The notes below the pieces were generated by a model. It was not told the DNA's origin. It did not search any database and was given only the letters and a program-made list of their open reading frames with translations. Of a DNA stretch of 64,000 nucleotides, positions 52,905 through 63,350 are shown in pieces; within the stretch, counting starts at the first letter, position 1, and each line of letters begins with the position of its first letter. The DNA comes from Prorocentrum cordatum. Lineage: Eukaryota; Sar; Dinophyceae; Prorocentrales; Prorocentraceae. The DNA lies in the NCBI GenBank assembly GCA_963575745.1, contig CAUYUJ010020148.1:576367-640366 (forward strand), given 5' to 3'. Position numbers and translations under genes: made by a program.

Positions 52905-53175
52905 GGGGGTCCCGTTTGGCATGGTGTCGGGCCCATGGGCGCTTCTCGCCGGAGGTCCCGTTTGGCATGGTGTCGGGCCCATGAGCGCCTTCCCCGGAGG
53001 TCCCGTTTGGCATGGTGTCACGCCCCGAAAACGTGGTCCCGGGAGGTCCCGTTTGGTATGGTGTCCGGCCCTCGAAAACCCGCCCCGGGAGGTCCCGTTT
53101 GGCATGGTGTCGGGCCCTTGGGGCCTCTCTCGGGAGGTCCCGTTTCGCATGCTGTCGGGCCCAGGGGGCGCCACC
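52905..53175 (+). repeat. About 47-bp tandem block 1 (GGAGGTCCCGTTTGGCATGG)
   Basis: Six units of GGTCCCGTTTGGCATGGTGT with different tails in a fixed order (GGGCCCATG.., ACGCCCCGAAAACGTGG.., CGAAAACCCGCCCC.., GGGGCCTCTCTC.., CCAGGGGGCGCC). The same tail order returns in blocks at 54497 and 55042. Confidence 0.85.
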
Positions 53176-53202
53176 GGGAGGGGGGGCGTCAATAACCGCT
53201 CC

Positions 53203-54495
53203 GTCCGCGGCGGACGGTCCCCCGTAGGGAATCGGGGCTAGATTCTCCACGGGAGACCCCCCGCCGCGGACAGAGCATTTGGGGTGGCTCCCCGAGAGCC
53301 CCGAGGCCTCCGTCCGCGGCGGATGGTCTCCCGTGGGGAGTCGGGGCTAGATTCTCCACCGGAGACCCCCCGCCGCGAACAGAGCATTTGGGGTGGCTCC
53401 GCGAGGGCCGCGAGGGCTCCCGTCCGCGGCGGATGGTCTCCCATGGGGAATCGGGGCTGGATTCTCCACGGGAGACCCCCCGCCGCGGAGAGAGCATTTG
53501 GGGTGGCTCCCCGAGGGCCGCGAGGCCCCCGTCCGCGGCCGATGGTCTCCCGTGGGGACTCGGGGACAGAGCATTTGGGTTGATTCCCCGAAAGCCCCGA
53601 GGCCCCCGTCCGCGGCGGATGGTCTCCCGTGGGGAATCGGGGCCAGATTCTCCACGGGAGACCCCCCGCCGCGGACAGAGCATTTTGGGTGGCCCCCTGA
53701 CGGCCCCGAAGCCTCCGTCCGCGGCGGATGGTCTCCCGTGGGGAATCGGGGCCAGATTCTCCACTGGAGACCCCCCGCCGCGGACAGAGCATTTGGGGTG
53801 GTTCCCGGAGAGCCCCGAGGCTCCCGTCCACGGCGGATGGTCTCCCGTGGGGAATCGGGGCCAGATTCTTCACGGGAGACACCCCGCCGCGGACACGGCC
53901 CGTTGGAGAGCTCCCCGAGGGCCCCGTCCGCGGCGGATGGTCTCCCGTGGGGAATCGGGGCCAGATTCTCCACGGGAGACACCCCGCCGCGGACAGGGTC
54001 CGTCGGGGAGCTCCCCGAGAGCTCCGTCCGCGGCGGATGGCCTCCCGCGGGGAATCGGGGCCAGATTCTCCACGGGAAAGCTTCCGCCGCGGACAGGTCC
54101 CGTTGCGGGGCTCCCCGAGAGCCCCGTCCGCGGCGGACAGTCTCCCGTGGGGAATCGGGCCCAGATTCTCCACGGGAGACATCCCGCCGCGGACAGGGCT
54201 TGATGGGGAGCTCCCCGAGGCCCCCGTCTGCGGCCGATGATCTCCCGTGCGGAATCGGGGCTGGATTCTCGACGGGAGACACCCCGCTGCAGACACGGCC
54301 CGTTGGGGGGCTCCCCGAGTGCCGCGTCCGCGGCGAATGGTCTCCTGTGGGGAATCGGGGCTGGATTCTCCACGGGAGGCACCCCGCCGCGGACAGGGTT
54401 CGTTGGGGGGCTCCCTGGGGGCCCCGTCCGCGGCGGATGGTCTCCCGAAGGGAATCGGGGCTGGATTCTCCACGGGAGACACCCCGCCGCGGACA
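53203..54495 (+). repeat. Hairpin array block 1, twelve units of 100 or 109 bp
   Basis: Units start with GTCCGCGGCGGA at 53203, 53312, 53422, 53531, 53608 (short), 53717, 53826, 53926, 54026, 54126, 54226, 54326 and 54426. Early spacing is 109-110 bp, later exactly 100 bp. Each unit is mostly one long hairpin: GTCCGCGGCGG..GTCTCCCGTGGGGAATC pairs with GATTCTCCACGGGAGAC..CCGCCGCGGAC. Confidence 0.9.
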
Positions 54496-54496
54496 C

Positions 54497-54680
54497 CGGA
54501 GGTTCCGTTTGGCATGGTGTCACGCCGCGAAAACGTGGTCCCGGGAGGTCCCGTTTGGCATGGTGTCGGGCCCCCGAAAACCCGCCCCGGGAGGTCCCGT
54601 TTCGCATGGTGTCGGGCCTTTTGAGGCTTCTCTCGGGGGGTCCCGTTTCGCATGGTGTCGGGCCCAGGGGGCGCCACCGG
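54497..54680 (+). repeat. About 47-bp tandem block 2
   Basis: Four units in the same tail order as block 1, ending CCAGGGGGCGCCACCGG and then GGGGGGCGTCAATAAACGCC. Confidence 0.85.
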
Positions 54681-54702
54681 GGGGGGCGTCAATAAACGCC
54701 CC

Positions 54703-55041
54703 GTCCGCGGCGGATGGTCACCCGTGGGGAATCGGGGTTAGATTCTCCACGGGAGACCCCCCGCCGCGGACAGAGCATTTGGGGTGGCTCCCCGAGAGCC
54801 CCGAGGCCTCCGTCCGCGGCGGATGGTCTCCCGCGGGGAATCGGGGCCAGATTCTCCACGGGAGACCCCTTGCCGCAGACAGAGCATTTGGGGTGGCTCC
54901 GCGAGGGCCGCGAGGGCCCCCATCCGCGGCGGATGGTCTCCCGTGGGGAGTCGGGGCCAGATTCTCCACGGGAGACACCCCTCCGCGGACAGGGCCCGTT
55001 GGGGTGGTCCCCGAAGGCCCCGAGGGCTCCGTCCGCGGCGG
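54703..55041 (+). repeat. Hairpin array block 2, three units
   Basis: Units start at 54703, 54812 and 54922 (109-110 bp class), with the same hairpin architecture as block 1. Confidence 0.9.
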
Positions 55042-55270
55042 GGGGGTCCCGTTTGGCATGGTGTCGGGTTCATGGGCGCCTGCCCCTGACGTCCCTCTGG
55101 GCATGGTGACGCGCCCCGCAAACCTGTTCCCGGGAGGTCCCGTTTGGCATGGTGTCGGGCTCCCGAAAACCCGCCCCGGGAGGTCCCGTTTGGCATGGTG
55201 TCGGGCCCCTTGGGGCCTCTCTCGGGAGGTCCCGTTTGGCATGGTGTCGTGCCCAGGGGGCGCCCCCGAG
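55042..55270 (+). repeat. About 47-bp tandem block 3
   Basis: Five units, same tail order as blocks 1 and 2. Confidence 0.85.
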
Positions 55271-55292
55271 GGGGGGCGTTAATAAACGCTTT

Positions 55293-55520
55293 GTCCGCGG
55301 CGGATGGTCTCCCGTGGGGAATCGGGGTCGGATTCTCCACGGGAGACACCCCGCCGCGGACAAGGCCCGTTGGGGGACTCCCCGAGTGCCCCGTCCGCGG
55401 CGGATGGTCTCCCGTGGGGAATCGGGGCCAGGCTCTCCACGGGAGACCCTCCGCCGGCGGACGGGGCATTTATTGGCGCCCCCCCCGTGGGCCTTGAGCC
55501 CCGTCCGCGGCGGAGGGTCC
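55293..55520 (+). repeat. Hairpin array block 3, two units
   Basis: Starts at 55293, 55393 and a truncated 55503 (100-bp class). Confidence 0.85.
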
Positions 55521-55567
55521 CCTGTTGTGCTGTGGATCTTGTTTTAAGATCAAAGCCCTGCACGGAG

Positions 55568-55633
55568 CTTGGATCTTATTAAGATCCATGGATCTTATTT
55601 TAAGGTCCATGGATCTTAACATCATATCCATGA
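55568..55633. repeat. GATCTTATTxAGATCCATG palindromic words
   Basis: GGATCTTATTAAGATCCATG is followed by GGATCTTATTTTAAGGTCCA and TGGATCTTAAC: overlapping AT-rich palindromes at the edge of the hairpin array. Confidence 0.7.
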
Positions 55634-56844
55634 CGCCGTAGTTCCTGCAACTCGTAAGTTTAACGCTTAGCCAATGATGCTGGTACGTGTTCACCACCGA
55701 TGCTGAAACTGTAATAAACTTGTCTGTCGCACACTCACACCCGCACCTCCCGCGCATAAGTAGCACCCGCTGATTGGCATATCCAGAAATCTTTCACACA
55801 CATATGTATATGTCCCTTGCAGTGTTGCGTGTATGTATGCACATACGTGAAAACATGGATGCGTCTGGCGCCGAGGCGAGAGTGGAATTCCGAAGGACCG
55901 CCTCGTTGCGGACGCGGCCTCGTCGGGAAGAGCAAGCGGGTGAAAGGGAGGGGGGGGGGGGAGGTTGGTAGGGGAGGGAGCAGGCGAGCAGGAAAGGGGG
56001 GGCAGTGGAGGAAAGGGGAGACAGCAGAAGAAAGGGAGGAGGAGAGGGGCCTAGGTGTTCCCTCGTGTTTTTTCGTTCGCAGGTTTTCTGGTGCGAGATG
56101 CAGAAAAAAAACAGCGGCCGCCCCCGCGCAGCGCCGAGGGTCCGCGGCTCCGACGGGGCGGCCTTGCTGTAAGTGCTGAAGGAGAAGGCGAACGGCTTCG
56201 GGGGGGGACGAGGAGAGGGAAGAGGGACACAGGAAGGGAAAGGAGGAGGAGGAGGAGGAGGAGAAAAAGAGGAAAGGGAGGAGGAAGAGGAGGAAGAGGA
56301 AGAGGAGGAGGAGGACAAAGGAGGAGGAGGAGGAGGAGGAGGAGGGAGAACCACGACGGGGGAGGAGGAGGAGGAGGACGAGGAGGAGGGAGAGGAAGAG
56401 TAGGAGCAAGAGGAGGATGCCGAGGAAGAAACTGGAGGTCAATGGGCACGATCACGATCGGCCCAAGTGTGTCCGAGCCTGACCCGCTACATGATGTTCA
56501 CTCTACCTCCTCGTCCTCCTCCTCCTCCTCCCTCCTCCTCCTCCTCCTCCTCACTCCTCCTCCTCCTCCTCCTCCTTCCTCCTCCTCCTCCTCCCCCGTC
56601 GTGGTCCTCCTCCTGCCCCTCCTCTTCCCTCCTCCTCTTCCTCCTCCTCCTCCTCTTCCTCCTCCTCCTCTTTCTTCCTCCTCCTCCTCCTCCTCGCCAA
56701 TACCAGCGTTCCCCCTTCATTCTATCCCCATCCCGCTCTAAAGCTCTAGATCAGTCCGAGATCGGACGCACGTGGGGCGGCCGGGGTGCGGGGCGGGGCC
56801 GCTAGCCAGGTGACCCCCCCCCCCCCCCCCCCGCCGTTTTCAAG
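55634..56844. other. Possible upstream exons of gene Y; GGA and CTC microsatellites
   Basis: A candidate exon at 56083-56168 lies between TTCGCAG| and GCT|GTAAGT, reading VFWCEMQKKNSGRPRAAP..., but its phase does not join directly to 56845. GGA runs (56190-56405) and CTC runs (56505-56700) fill the rest, and a C18-like polypyrimidine run precedes the acceptor at 56844. Confidence 0.35.
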
Positions 56845-57323
56845 TGCCGGTGTGAGTTCGAGGGCCCCCAGGACACTGACCAGCTGACAAAGAATAAGGA
56901 CCTCTTGATAGCGCGTCGGAAGTCGTGTCCAAATGGGAGTATCAATCAATCTGTAGCTCAAGATGCATTTCACGAGCTCGGAGTGGATCGTGAACAAGAT
57001 TGGCACCTATCTTCAGAACTGGGGACATGGTCAAAAAACAAGCTAAACAACTACGTGCCATGATGAGAGATGTTCAACAAGCTCTGATCAAAGCCCGAGG
57101 GGGACCGCAGCAAGCAGCTCCAGGGCGGTTGGTTCCGTTCATCGGCACCGAGGGCTTGGTCGGCGTTGGCGACGGCGACGAGGGCGCCATGGGGGGCGCC
57201 GAGGGCGAGGAGGAGGAGGAGGAGAACGCCGAGGACGACGAGGAGGAGAAGGACGCCGAGGCGGCCCCGGTGACCGACGAGGGCAGGGCGGACGAGGGCG
57301 AGTTCAGCGGCTGGGACTCCAGT
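56845..57323 (+). CDS. Gene Y, first confident exon (unknown function)
   Basis: After a C-rich pyrimidine tract and TTTTCAAG|, the frame reads CRCEFEGPQDTDQLTKNKDL, then KSCPNGSINQ, then WSKNKLNNYV; a one-base shift near 57058 leads to MMRDVQQALIKARGGPQQ and an acidic EEEEEENAEDDEEE tail ending GWDSS. The two halves look like one protein broken by a single missing base at CC|ATGATG. A GC donor AGT|GCGACA at 57324 gives phase 0, matching the next exon; a GT at 57331 gives the wrong phase. The composition (an acidic, Lys/Asp-rich C-terminus) suggests a nuclear or DNA-associated protein, but I recognise no family. Confidence 0.5.
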
Positions 57324-57379
57324 GCGACAGGTACATGAAGGCACCCGGGATCCACAGAACACGAGTGGGGATATGGGGA

Positions 57380-58030
57380 GATTCTTGACGCTTCGCGTGG
57401 CCCCGCCAGCCCATCCAGAGACGATGCCCAGAGGAGTTACCTCGATCGGGGAAGTGGGCAGCGCGCGGAGGAAGGGTCCCTCTTGGAGCGCTCTGGTAAC
57501 ACTCTTGGACGCTCGTGGGTGCCTCAGGGGGCCTCGCGGGGCTTCTCGGGGGGCTCTTGGGGGCCTCTGGGAGGCCTCGCGGGCTCCTCTTTGGGCCTCC
57601 TGAGCGGTTCTCGGGGCCCTTTCGAAGCGTTATTGGGAGCATCGGGGGCGCTCTCGGGGCCATCTTGGAGGGGGTCGATCAAAAAACATGCGAGCTCGAA
57701 TTACGACCCCCACTCGGGAGCCCCAGAGATCACCTCTTGAGCCCCTCTTGGGGCGCTCTCGGGCGCTCTGGGTGCCGTTTCTAGGCTCTCTTGGGTTGCT
57801 CTTGGGGCCCCCCCTGGGCCCTTTTGGAGGCGTCTTGCGACCTCGGGAGGCCATCGGAAGCGCAAAGGCGAGAATGCAAAAGTCATCTCTAGGTCACTGA
57901 ACGTTTTGGGCGTCTTGGCGACCTCCTGGGGGGGCTCCGCGGCCACTCGGGGCCGTCTTGGAGCGGTCTTGCGGGATCTTGGAGCATCTTCAGAACCATA
58001 TTCAGCCATCTTGGGCTATCTTTGGCCATC
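57380..58030 (-). repeat. Family A repeat, inverted copy
   Basis: GGCCTCTTGG words with the rc island GGAAGCGCAAAGGCGAGAAT (about 57858) and GGGGCCATCTTGGAGGGGGT (57656), the latter shared with 16125. Confidence 0.7.
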
Positions 58031-58239
58031 TTGGAAGTCGCTTGAGTCGCGCCTACATTCAGATTGGTCTTGCTCGGTCATCTGCGCGCCCGCCATGAGT
58101 GAGCCAAGAGGTGCGCGGCTACGCGCTCGGGAGATGAGAGAAATGTGCCCGACTGGGCACGACGCCCATATTGCACCCCGAAGAGAGCTGCCAGTTGTTT
58201 TGTCCGTTGGCCCTATGCCTCTTCACGGCCGCAGAAAGG

Positions 58240-58432
58240 ATGAGAATGAGGAGGAGGAAGAGAGGAGGAGGAGGAGGAGGGGGAGGAGGAGGGGGAGGAG
58301 GAGGAGGAGGAGGGGGAGGAGGAGGAGGAGGAGGAGGAGGAGGAGGAGGAGGAGGAGGAGGGGGAGGAGGTTGAGGAGGAGAAAGGGGGAGGAGGAGGAG
58401 GGAAGGAGGAGGAGGAGGAGGAGGAGGAAATG
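58240..58432 (+). repeat. (GGA)n microsatellite
   Basis: Long, slightly interrupted GGA tract inside the gene Y intron. Confidence 0.95.
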
Positions 58433-58607
58433 GGCGGTGAGGAGCTTTTTAGGGTACCCTGCGGCCAGTACCAGTTGGGGCATCCCCGAGGAGCTCCGAG
58501 GAGCTCGAAAACGACGCAGGAGGAGCAGGATAACGACGAAATGGAGGTTAGCGGAGGATGGGAGGATGAGGACGATGAGAATGATCAACAGCGCGCCTCG
58601 CCCGTAG

Positions 58608-59559
58608 GTGGCGTACCGGTGGAAGATGTACACCAGGCCCGACGGCTCCAGCCTGCGCGACGACAGCAGCAGGGGGCAGTGCGCCAGCGGCCCCAAGCCC
58701 GCGTCGAGCACCGCGGACAACGCGGAGCTGTGCGCGGCATATTGGGGCTCGGACGCTTGGAACATCCCGACGTTGACAGTTGGCGAGTGGCGGGAGACCC
58801 AGAAGAGTAGCAGCGAGAAAGAGCACCTGGCCGAGATGAGAAAGGCCAACGCCAATGATACGATAGTGAGGCTGGTCCAGTTCTGGGAGCTGAAGAAGAC
58901 TCGCATCATGCGGCTCGAGGAGAAGCAGGCAGGGCAGTCGAAGGAGATTCGCCCGTTGCAGATCGCGACGACGAGCTTCGGTGACGCTATGATCAAGAGC
59001 GCCGCGGAGCTCATGAAGAAGATGCTGGGGATGTGGCGCTCTGGGACGATCGACAGGGATGAGCTGAGGAAGAAGAAAGAGGAGTGGATGGCAGCCAACG
59101 TGGAGGTAAAAAAAGCCAGCTGCCAGACGTGTAGATGACGATGATAGCGGCGCTGATGTTAGAAAGAAGCCAATCGCCAGCGAGAAGTCCCCCATCAAAC
59201 ACAAGACCCCCGTGAAGAAGATGATCGTCCATGATGCCCCCAGTCCTGGATCACTCGGAGGCTGCGACTCGCATCCGCGCGGGGCCCTGCTGGAAGAGAT
59301 GGGCCCGCCCCGCCGCCCCGCCGCCGCGGTCTCGTCCCCGAAGGCCAGCGCGAAGCCCGCGCCAGATCCCAGAGGGGAGAACATCGAGAAGGGCCCGCAC
59401 AAGTCCCCGGTCAAGGGCGCCAACATCCAGGGGTCCCCGTTGCGCAGGCGCCCCTCGGCCGCAGTGGCCCCCCCGTCCAAGAGGAGCAATATGTCCGCCA
59501 CACCGCCCCCGAAGTGCAAGGCTGGGCCCCCTCCGTCGCGGGGCGACTGGGGCCACTGA
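58608..59559 (+). CDS. Gene Y, last exon (unknown function)
   Basis: Phase-0 start at the acceptor: VAYRWKMYTRPDGSSLRDDS, then ELCAAYWGSDAWNIPTLTV, a helical Lys/Glu-rich part (EKEHLAEMRKAN, VRLVQFWELKKTRIMRLEEK), then GMWRSGTIDRDELRKKKEEW. At the A7 run 59108-59114 the frame breaks: six A would continue VKKPAARRVDDDDSGADVRK, then a Ser/Pro/Lys-rich tail (SEKSPIKHKTPVKK, HKSPVKGANI) to TGA at 59557-59559. Good coding sense on both sides suggests a one-base insertion, by sequencing or mutation. The KxP/SPxK tail is histone-like in composition and suggests nucleic-acid binding; no named family. Confidence 0.55.
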
Positions 59560-59619
59560 ACAGGGGCCAGCGACAGGCCGCCGCACAGAAAGAGCGCGCA
59601 AAATCGCAGAGGGATGGAC

Positions 59620-59646
59620 GGCGGGAAGGAGGAGGAGGAGGAGGAT

Positions 59647-59678
<32 letters not shown>

Positions 59679-59765
59679 GGAGGAGGAGGAGGAGGAAGAG
59701 GGCGAGGGGGAGGAGGGAACGAAGGCAGGAGAAGAGGAGGGAGGAGGAGGAGGAGGAGGAGGAGG
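59620..59765 (+). repeat. (GGA)n microsatellite
   Basis: Interrupted GGA tract after gene Y, followed by a short + strand family A fragment (59785-59905). Confidence 0.9.
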
Positions 59766-60181
59766 AAAACGGGGTCCTTCAGAGGTCGGAGGCCCCCAAG
59801 ACGGCCCTGAGACGGCCCCCAATACGGACCTGAGAAGGTCGGAGGCCCCCAAGAGGGCTCCAAGCGGTGCCCCAGAGAGCCCGAGAGGGCCCCAAGAAGC
59901 CTCCACGCGAAATGAACCAAGCAGTAGAACGACGACCCCCTGCACGGCAGCTTATCTGAGCCAGCGCCTGGCACGACGATTACGAAACCAACCTCGAGCA
60001 CCACCGAACGACTTCAAACGCAATCAAACAACATCGAAAATCGTCAGCCGATCCCGACCCCGATCGAACTCCAGGCAATCAGACGAGATCGACCGAAGCG
60101 AGAATGTGCTCTCAAGTATACTGCACGCCCGTTCCCTCCCCCCCTTCCCACTACCCCTCCCTCTCCTTGCCCCTGTCCTAC

Positions 60182-60204
60182 TCCGCTGCAGCCATTTTGG
60201 CAAG
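60182..60204 (+). other. Relict dinoflagellate spliced leader upstream of gene Z
   Basis: AGCCATTTTGGC (60190-60201) is an exact 12-base match to the leader centre, followed by AAG (leader TCAAG minus TC) and preceded by TCCG (60182-60185) as at the leader 5' end. It lies 81 bp before the gene Z ATG. A chance match to all three parts in order is unlikely but not excluded. Confidence 0.6.
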
Positions 60205-60284
60205 CAGATTGCTAGGGTTTCCGACTTCTTTGAGTCATCTAAGACCCACTGCGCACGCCACTCCCGCCCGAGACGCATCTCGAC

Positions 60285-60827
60285 ATGTCCGTGGTCGAAG
60301 CTGCCCTTGTGATCAACGACGACGACGACGCGGCAGCCACCCTGCCGCGCACCCCCTCTGAAGCCGTCACCGAGCCAGCCAGGGAGTCCGAGCTCAAGGG
60401 CGCAGCCATTCTCGAGAGCCCCCCTCGGGCCGACGGGGCCAATGGCGCGGAGTCCGACTCGAGCCCCGTCGTCGCGAGAGTGACGATGGGCCCTGGCGAC
60501 CAGCTAGCAGCAACGGCAGTGCAGGAGGAGAAGGAGGGGGAGGAGGCAATTCCAGCAGCGCAGGAGGACACGGCACATGATCCACCGGCATCGGCATCGC
60601 CACAGCAAGAGGTTCAGGAGGGCTTTGCAGCAGGCATCCCAGCGCCGAACAGGGCATGGCCGCCGTCAGAGTGGCCCACGGCAGAGCAGGTGATGGCATC
60701 GGCAGCCGAGGTGCACAAGCGTTCGGGCACGGGGGCTGGGGCCACCGAGCGCCTAGCGGGCGGGCCTGGGGGAGAGGGCGCCGCCGCGCAGCTTGCGCAG
60801 CAGCTCGCCGACTACGTGGGCATACAG
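60285..60827 (+). CDS. Gene Z exon 1 (unknown function)
   Basis: Starts at the first ATG after the relict leader: MSVVEAALVINDDDDAAATL. It has 181 codons, rich in Ala, Glu, Pro and Ser, and is probably disordered; the end is more ordered (AAAQLAQQLADYVGIQ). The donor CAG|GTGCCA is a normal GT in phase 0. Exons 1-3 join to 618 aa with no internal stop. I recognise no family; the whole looks nuclear because exon 3 carries a basic patch. Confidence 0.65.
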
Positions 60828-61538
60828 GTGCCAGAGGGCCCTGGTCACCTGAAGCGAGGGGGGATCCTCCCCTTCTTTCCTCCTCCTCCTCCTCTTCCCC
60901 CCCCCCCCCCCGCCCCCCCCATCCCTCCAAGGCGCGGGTGGCTGGGGCAGATGTTCGCTGCAAGGCGAACATGTGTTCCAGCCGCTCGGGTCCAGCAAAT
61001 GTTTCTCAGCCACGCAGTCGTCTTGGGCCAATCGCGGGGCCCTCTTGGGCCCATATTTGGGCCATCTTCGACCCTCTTGGGTTCGCCTTGGGGCCCTCTT
61101 GGGGCCGAAACGCGCGGCGCTACGGCTCTCTTCGCTTTTTCCGAGTCTTGGGCGTCTCTTGGAGCCCTCTCGGGGCCCTCGGCGAACCTTTAAGAGCCCT
61201 CTCGGCCGTCCTGGGGCCCTCCGACCTCTGAGGGGATCTCGTCTTCCTCCTCCTCCTCCTCCTCCTCCTCCTCCTCCTCCTTGTCCGCTTCCTCCTCCTC
61301 CTCCTCCTCCTCATCCACTCCCTACTGATCCTCCTCCATCGCCCTCCATCGCACTCCATCGCCCTCCATCGCCCTCCATCGCCCTCCGCTGGCTCTCCGC
61401 TGGCCTAAATCGCCCTCCATCGCCGCCCATCGCATGCGATGGAATTGCGATGGAATGCGATGGAAACCGGTGGAGGCTGGCGGGGGGGCGACGGATGGCG
61501 ATGGAAGAATATGGAACGGGCATGGGGGCGCCGCCCAG
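60828..61538 (+). other. Gene Z intron 1 (GT-AG)
   Basis: Donor CAG|GTGCCA, acceptor CGCCCAG|CAGGAC. It contains a C-rich patch (60890-60930), an inverted family A fragment (61018-61230), a CTC microsatellite (61232-61312) and CATCGCCCTC repeats (61330-61430). Confidence 0.6.
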
Positions 61539-61996
61539 CAGGACTTCGACGGCAACCTGGAGGGCTTCATGGAGACGATGAGCGCCAAGGAGGAGATGTA
61601 CGTCGACGAGCTGATCAAGGGCTCGGCTGGCGAGATGGAGATCACTGAGGACGTGCTGTGCATGGTCGCGCCCTGCCTCGCCGATCGCCCCGACATGGAG
61701 GTTGAGGAGGCCAAGAAGGGCGACCTGTCCGACTCCATCAACGCGGAGCTCACGTTGTGGGACTCGGTGAAAGCCACGGGATATAAGGTGCCAACCGATG
61801 GGGGGATACACGCGGTGGCGACGAGGTGGCAGAGGAGGATCAAGAGCGACGGCGGCCTCCGCGCGAGGTACCAGGCGGTCGCTGGCCAGGCGGCCCAGCG
61901 CAAGTTCCGCGAGGACTGGGCGAAGGAGGAGCGCGACAAGGTCCAGGAGACGAGGGGGGAGCTGCAGCGCAAGAGCAAGAGGGATACCGTCTCCAG
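61539..61996 (+). CDS. Gene Z exon 2 (unknown function)
   Basis: QDFDGNLEGFMETMSAKEEM, then ITEDVLCMVAPCLADRPDME, LWDSVKATGYKVPTDGG, then a basic helical end (QRKFREDWAKEERDKVQETR). 152 codons plus two bases. A GA donor TCCAG|GATAGA leaves phase 2, exactly what exon 3 needs; without it the frame stops six codons later. Confidence 0.7.
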
Positions 61997-62292
61997 GATA
62001 GAAGGGTGCTAACACGACCAGCAAGTCCACCTTCTCGTAGCGCCCCGCCCAGAGAGACGAGGGAAGAGAGCGAGGGAGAGCGAGGACTTCGCTCTCCCCC
62101 GCACCTCCCTCCTCCTCCTCCTCCTCCTCCTCCTCCTCCTCTTCCTCCTCCTCCTCCTCCTCCTCCTCCTTCTCCTCCCTTCCTCCTCCCCCTTTCTTCT
62201 CCTGCCCCTCCATCCTCGTTTCTCGTCCTTGCCCCGGTGCCCTATGCTCATTCGGCCCCGTCTCATCTCCAAGCGCGTTTCTGCGCCGCGAG
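61997..62292 (+). other. Gene Z intron 2 (GA-AG proposed), 296 bp
   Basis: Donor CCAG|GATAGA, acceptor GCGAG|GAGCTT, the same style as ULK4-like intron 2. It contains a CTC microsatellite (62106-62175). Confidence 0.6.
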
Positions 62293-63148
62293 GAGCTTTC
62301 TGCCGTTGGAGCGGATCGCCTGGCTGGAGGGCAGCGGGCCGCGGGGCATGGCGAGGGCCATCACCAGCGCGCTCTCCTGCTTGACGGCGGGCCCTTCGTA
62401 CTACCAGATGCATAAGTTCACGAGGAACCTGCGCTTCGCTTACAGCGTCGTCTCGCAGGTGGACGAGACCGAGCACGCCTGGGAGCTCAAGACGAAGTGG
62501 ACCTTCGAGCAGCGCCTCCGCGAGAGGCAGAGGGGCGCCGAGGGCAGCGCGACAGCGGCGCAGCCCGAGGCAGGCGCTCAGTCCGCCAGCGGGGCTGTCG
62601 AGGAGCCGCCCGCGACGCCGACCGCGCTGAAGCCGAAGGGCCAGGGCGCGGCGAAGCAGGGCAAGGGGCAGCTCAAGCGGCACGGCGAGGACGAGACGCC
62701 TCAGGAGCCGAAGAAGAAGGCCAAGGCGGGCGCCGCGGCGGGCGCCGCCAAGCCGAGGGGGCCCGCCGCTCTCAAGGGCACCTCGGAGTCGAAGGCGAAG
62801 CTGATGCGCAACAACTGCGCGATCAGCATCGACGCGGCGAAGGCGCTAGACGCCGAGATGGACGGGGCAGAGTGGAGCTGGGCCGCCGAGGACCGCGCTA
62901 CACTGCGCAGCATGATCACCTCGCTGTCGCACGTCGTCGCCAGCGACCCCTTCTTCGACCAGTGGGTCAAGACCGTCGACACCGCTGCGCTCAGGAAGAG
63001 CCTCAACGTTGGCAAGAATGAGTACGATTGCAAGCTCGACAAGTTCAACGCGGCCGTCGACCAGTGCATCCTCGACCTGCTGGACCTCATGTCGATGCTG
63101 AACAAATCGAAGGGTCTGCGACCCTCCGCCAGCCCGCTCCCGAAGTAG
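62293..63148 (+). CDS. Gene Z exon 3 (unknown function)
   Basis: Completes the split Arg codon, then SFLPLERIAWLEGSGPRGMA, YYQMHKFTRNLRFAYSVVSQ, TEHAWELKTKWTFEQRLRER, then an Ala/Pro/Lys-rich linker with PKKKAKA (a nuclear-localisation-like patch near residue 473 of the joined protein), then KLMRNNCAISIDAAKALDAE, DPFFDQWVKTVDTAALRKSL and a helical C-terminus. TAG at 63146-63148. Codon usage is strongly G/C-ending, like gene Y. Confidence 0.72.
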
Positions 63149-63350
63149 TAGCGGGCAACTGTACTGCTTTTTGTTTTGCTCGTTCTCTCCTCCTATATCC
63201 TCGTCCTTCTTGCCTCCGCCACTTCCGTTTAACCCTCCTCAGCTATCTTCCTATCTTCCTCCGGCAAATATCCCCTGCTTCGCTCGAGCCTGGCTCCTCC
63301 CGCCCTCCTGCCTGGCCGCCTCCGCGTCCGCCCTTGCCTGCGCGCGCCAG
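63149..63350. other. Intergenic or intronic spacer between genes Z and W
   Basis: Pyrimidine-rich, ending near GCGCGCCAG| at 63350, a plausible acceptor for gene W. No terminator signal identified. Confidence 0.4.

Larger units (their letters stand above)
57324..58607 (+). other. Gene Y intron (GC-AG proposed), with inverted family A copy
   Basis: Acceptor CCCGTAG|GTGGCG. It contains the TTGACGCTTCGCG motif (57388), an inverted family A copy (57470-58030) and GGA microsatellite (58240-58432). Confidence 0.5.

Noticed and set aside
52304-53250. ADAIPG-type repetitive protein
   Set aside because: 18-bp minisatellite that is open in all frames and joins directly to non-coding arrays; no start context or splice evidence.
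53238-55282. Frames of 484 (-) and 629 (+) codons
   Set aside because: Hairpin array with 100- and 109-bp units; open on both strands, and the repeat length does not keep one frame.
57331-57340. GT donor for gene Y exon (ACAG|GTACAT)
   Set aside because: Gives phase 1, which does not join the sensible frame at 58608; the GC donor at 57324 does.
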